Shown here piece by piece: positions 59,715-64,000 of a stretch of 64,000 nt of DNA (the first letter of the stretch is position 1; each line of letters opens with the position of its first letter). The DNA comes from Diphasiastrum complanatum (Eukaryota; Streptophyta; Lycopodiopsida; Lycopodiales; Lycopodiaceae): positions 67,974,536 through 68,038,535 of the forward strand of contig CM055094.1 of the NCBI GenBank assembly GCA_029204225.1, given 5' to 3'. The position numbers and the translations under genes are program-made. The notes under the pieces were generated by a model. It was given only the letters and a program-made list of their open reading frames with translations. It did no database searches and had not been told where the DNA came from.

Positions 59715-59759
59715 ATTTGTTTCCCGGCCCCCAAAGGAATAGTTTTGCAAATTATTGTG

Positions 59760-60545
59760 TGTTGGGATTGTCATTTGTATTTTCCTGAGATTATTGAATA
59801 CTCTCATGTCCATGGTATAGAAAAAATAGAAGAGAATTTAGAAGTATCATATTAGAAAGGAATGAAAAAGAACGGTGAAAAATGAGTGAGTAATAAGTAC
59901 TTCTTCATCTTCAAGTTTCCCCAGTCAACCGTGCAATCAGTCGTTCAGAATTAGCTTAGAGTATGCGGCTTCGATCCACAATGTACTCATTTACTTCTGT
60001 TTAACTTTCATACTGAATCAATACTATCTTCTTATTGCGTTCAGCTTCATCTCAGAACGTATGCATTTCTATAATTCTTCGCGATTGATTATTTGTCTGA
60101 TAATTCAATGCTTTAAATGTTTGGCTATGTAATTACTGTAGTACTAATGATTTCAAAGTTAGTTACTATAAGATCGAACGTGATATTTATCACTATTGTT
60201 TTGTTTGAAATTCATAGGCGTAGTCATGCATGAAGAAAGAGGAAGATAGTTTACTTCGCTGCACACGATAAGTTTCCTTTCTTGTCGTTCGAATTTTTTT
60301 TAGTTTTTTGATAATTCCTTTCTCTTCTTGTACTGATACTCATTCCACGACTCAATCGGAATATTTATTTCAAAGGAAACATGGCTGTATAGGTGCCTAA
60401 CTGTTTCATTCCCTTCATGGTTGTCTTGGACACCTACAAAGATATTTCTTTGGTTGATCTAAGTGATAGTCTGAATCAACAGTTGGATAAGATCTTGTCA
60501 TAATTTAACGTTGAATTTTTCTCTTGTTGGATTTCGTATCCAGCA
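59760..60545 (+). repeat. LTR remnant with primer-binding site at 60550
   Basis: TGTTGGGATTG at 59760 and CCAGCA at 60540-60545 could be LTR ends. They are followed after 4 bp by TGGTATCAGAG (60550-60560), the tRNA-Met primer-binding site. No gag or second LTR was recognised downstream, so this is a 5' fragment. Confidence 0.5.
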
Positions 60546-60561
60546 AGAGTGGTATCAGAGT

Positions 60562-62214
60562 TGATAAAATAATTTCCTAAACAAATATTCCTTCATACAA
60601 ATCCAACAATGCATCTCATTAGTCTCTATAGAATTTATTTTATAACCTATGACACCTGTCTTCTCCATTATTGTACTAACTCATGTGGTTTTGTGTTGTG
60701 GGATGGTGACATATTTCAGCTTGACGTCTTGAAAGTGCTTATACTTTATGGTGCTTTACAATATTGTATTTTACTTTTCAACTTTATGTAACCTTGTTGG
60801 AATATGAATAAAGGCTTCAAAGGGTCCAGTCTTGCTTTGTCAAGAGGAACTATGTGTTTTGTAACTCTCTCATTGTATGCTTCTACCCTCTCAAACTATA
60901 CCTTTGGGGACAAAAAAGCTATTACTACAAACAACTTGCTTAGCTAGCACTTTTATATGATTAAATTTTTTTGTGCTTCTAGAATCTAGGTAAATAAATG
61001 AGATTCTATGTTAATCTTTTAGTTACGACCTCTATTATATTTTTGCTTTTGTTAACATAGTATCTTTATATAAAAACCTTGAGACATGTGCCTTTACTAT
61101 AGTGTTGCATAACCAAGATGCTATGTGGTGTGCCCTTTTTCTCTCCAATAGTCATCAATGATTTTTAGTCCATTGCACATGGTCCACCCAAATCAAGAAT
61201 TTCAATCCATGTCTTTCCCCTCGACTTTGTGAAGTTTTGAACATAATGATATAGTCCCTTTTATTTGTTGCAAAAAACATGGCTTAGTTGTAGAAATAAT
61301 CAAATCCTGACCATCATACATTGAATGTGGCCTGATACAACTAATCTACAAGCTCTCTATCCAGAGATTGCTTTTTGGTATGATCAAGTATATAATGCAA
61401 ACGCTATGAGCTACATGTCATGGACACTATAAGCTTCATGTTTAGAGCAATAAGATCATTTTGTCATAAGATTTTGTATTGGAGAATGGTCCTTTTAAGG
61501 ACCTTTGCATTTGGTAATAGACTGGCCCTAATTTTATGCCATTAAACCAGGTGTAAAGGTGGCTTTTCCCAAGCATAAAGGATTACCTTGGCAATTTACA
61601 TTACGGTTGAAAATATTTCTATGGCCCATAGATTTTCACTTTTTATGAGATGTAATGTGCTCCCCCAAATCTTTTATGGACATTGTATGAGGTGTAAATT
61701 GCTTTTGAAAAGTTTTATGAACTTCAAGATTTGGTAATATCTCACATGTCACTTTCACAAATGATAATCTGCTTTACATTTCAATTTATGGTAATTTTCC
61801 ATAAAACAACTCATGCACAAAGGTGAAACCATAATATCCAAAGGAATGAAGTTGTTTGCATGATTTAAGACACTTCAAACATATGAAGTAAAATGCCAAC
61901 ACTATCTTTTACGACATTCGAACACATTGTTTTTCAAATATGTATCAAGTGATGGGTAGATGGATTGTAGGCTTTGAGACATGGTCGACTAACACAAATG
62001 TGGTAAGCAATGTGGGGGGGGGGGGGGGGATACACTTTAGCATGCTCCCAACCCATGTATGCTCTAAGGGGTATCCTTTTTTGGCTCTCAACCTTTTCTT
62101 GGAAGGAATTGATTTTCTTGCCCAAAGAAAAGAATTATGAAAGAGAGCTTTTGTGCAAATTGATCTTCTTGCCATGAATATGTCAATGACAGATATTTTT
62201 CTCTCCCTAGAGAC
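60562..62214. other. No recognisable gene
   Basis: AT-rich. A 60-codon frame at 60609-60791 and others have no domain. Sequence after the primer-binding site at 60550 may be a decayed retroelement interior. Confidence 0.4.
62014..62029. repeat. Poly(G) run, 16 G
   Basis: Homopolymer of 16 G in AT-rich sequence, similar to the one at 40501. Confidence 0.95.
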
Positions 62215-63960
62215 AAAAATGGAAAAGAATCATGAAAGAGAGCATCTTTTCACAAAGGTGCCTTTGGATTTCTCACCAATTTAACATGGTAAGTGCAATG
62301 GTTTACACGACACTTGCACCTAGATGCATGTACATTGTAGTGTGTGTCATTTGGCACATGAGCATTGAGGACAGGGGAAGTGACACATCCCCAAAAATGG
62401 CAGCCTCTTTGAACTTGCAAGTTGAACAAAGAGTGCGGGTGAGAGTACACGAGGACCCACAAGACAATGGCGTCCCCAAGAGTTGGTGCCGGACAGACGG
62501 TCAGACGGTAGTCCCTTGCTACTTAGTTACTTGATCTTTTTGCTTTCATTTTTGGTTTAGATCTTGAGACCTTGATGATTCCATCCAGAATCCAGATTAC
62601 TGACCAACAACACCTCTAGTTGATTACGAATCAATATAGTTACATTGAAAGAAGGATAATGATGGTTGTTCCACTGAAGTTATTTCTTAGGTGCAATGTG
62701 CAAGGCTAGGAACAGTCCAGGACCCACAATCAGCAAAATTGCAAATCGTCCACGTTCATTCTAATCAAATAGTACTTGATGCCAGGTATCAGTGTCAAAG
62801 GCTGCAAGCATGCATCCGCGGTAAGAAGTCGATTATGATTGCATGTATACTCCAAAATTTCAAACTACAAATGTTTGAACTTTGAACCAGAATATTCGAC
62901 TGCGAATCCTTCAAAACGATGATATGGGTATAGAGTAGATACCCAGGATCATAAGCTTATGCGCAGGATCATTGAGTGTAAGAAAAAATACTAAAATATG
63001 TACGCAAAGAGATAAGTGAGTATTGTGTGCGACTCTAGAGGAGCCTCTGGAGTGTGGAGTAAAACTGTGATTCAAGGCTGTCAAACTAAAGCTACTAGTC
63101 AGTGGTTTGTCGGTTTTCCATGATTGGATATGTTTTACTCCATTTCTTAGCCATAGGAATATTGAAGTGGTGAACGATTTGACACGACAAAGTTGCCATG
63201 TCACTGCAAGGAATATGGTGTATGCTCCACCACTTTTCACTTTACTGGTGATTCAAGGACCAAGGTACCTCTCGAGGTGTGTACATGTAGGAACTGGGAA
63301 CATGAAGGATCAAGCTCTCTCTCAAGGATGTGTACTTTGAATGTAGACACAATATATTGTGTGCATATGAAATCAAGCGCACACTTACTCTTTTATTGAT
63401 GTACTACTTTTGATTTGTCAAAGACATTCTTGTTATGTTGATGTATTCCTTCTGATTTGTTAGTACATTGGCTCCTCTACAAAAGAGAAAAAATAAACCA
63501 AATAAACTAAAAAGATCTCCCAATAAGTCAAGAGTTGGTTATGACAACCTTGCCTCTCCTTGACAACACGAGTTTCACTCCAATCTACCGCACCTATGAG
63601 AGCATGTAAGAAAAAGAAAACCACTAAAACGATTGAAAAGTGACATTATGCCCAAGTTGAAGCATTATTATGTACGTAATTATTTTTTCTCACGTTTTAC
63701 AAATGATTACATAAAAGAGAAAGACATGAACAATAAATCTACTCTTATTCGCCAAGTTTGTCCTCCCTCCCTTCATTTTTATACTAAATCAACATTTCAA
63801 GGTTGCTCTCGCTCCCTTCACATGCGAAAGTACCAATATGAACATCCAGCACCATTATTTCAAATCCCTTTCTTATGAAGCCTTCTAAGTCGGCACATGT
63901 GGCAAGTTTAATAATTTTTTTTGTTTATAATTGTTTGAAAGAAGAACCCAAGTTAAAATC
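62215..63960. repeat. Duplicated block, copy B (homologous to 38946-41860)
   Basis: Same orientation and same order of anchors as copy A, but without the hAT MITE and the hairpin cluster. Similarity continues to near the window edge (TTTCTTATGAAGCC at about 63870 matches TTTTTTATGAAGCC at about 41750). Confidence 0.8.
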
Positions 63961-64000
63961 ACAATTATATATAATGTAAGAAAAGTCATTTTTATGTCCC

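Overview
This window looks like nuclear DNA of a land plant, most likely a non-seed plant such as a fern or lycophyte (inference). It is AT-rich, intron-rich and full of decayed retrotransposons and long (GA/CT)n runs. It carries two recognisable host genes. One is a eukaryotic HSP33 chaperone, a family best described in green algae. The other is a plant ABCC (MRP-type) ABC transporter of the AtABCC4/ABCC14 kind.

Layout. 0.7-2.2 kb: decayed Ty3/gypsy pol. 2.2-6.2 kb: no certain gene, a degenerate purine-rich coding tail and a (GA)n run. 6.2-18.5 kb, minus strand: nine phase-consistent exons covering the whole HSP33 domain. A possible start and transit-peptide region lies at 28.07-28.25 kb, which would make a 22-kb gene. 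Its introns hold two tRNA-like SINE heads, a Ty3/gypsy copy (11.1-13.2 kb) and (CT)n runs. Between 18.5 and 28.1 kb lie an antisense hAT transposase relic, a non-autonomous LTR element with PBS and PPT, a gypsy/copia mosaic, chromovirus integrase and chromodomain pieces, and copia scraps.

28.4-34.4 kb: two truncated minus-strand copia elements with LTR sequence, one with a tandemly triplicated primer-binding site. 34.55-36.44 kb: a 629-codon ORF of unknown function. 36.5-37.3 kb: degenerate tandem repeats. 37.4-37.8 kb: a broken F-box/kelch gene. 38.9-41.9 kb: a block homologous to 62.2-64.0 kb, so the two copies flank the transporter. The first copy contains a hAT-type MITE with a perfect 8-bp target duplication and a cluster of long hairpins. 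42.2-42.6 kb: a possible small Helitron holding a 110-bp (GA)n.

44.96-53.95 kb, minus strand: the ABCC gene. Eleven exons join in phase to about 1573 residues, with two transmembrane domains and two intact nucleotide-binding domains, and one intron uses a GC donor. 54-62 kb: no certain gene, two LTR remnants with PBS (57.35 and 60.55 kb), a SINE-like head and short tandem duplications.

The two intact host genes act in different processes: HSP33 in holdase chaperoning under oxidative or heat stress, and ABCC in ATP-driven export of conjugates or organic anions. Nothing in the sequence links them functionally. All assignments come from reading motifs and splice sites by eye; no database search was run.
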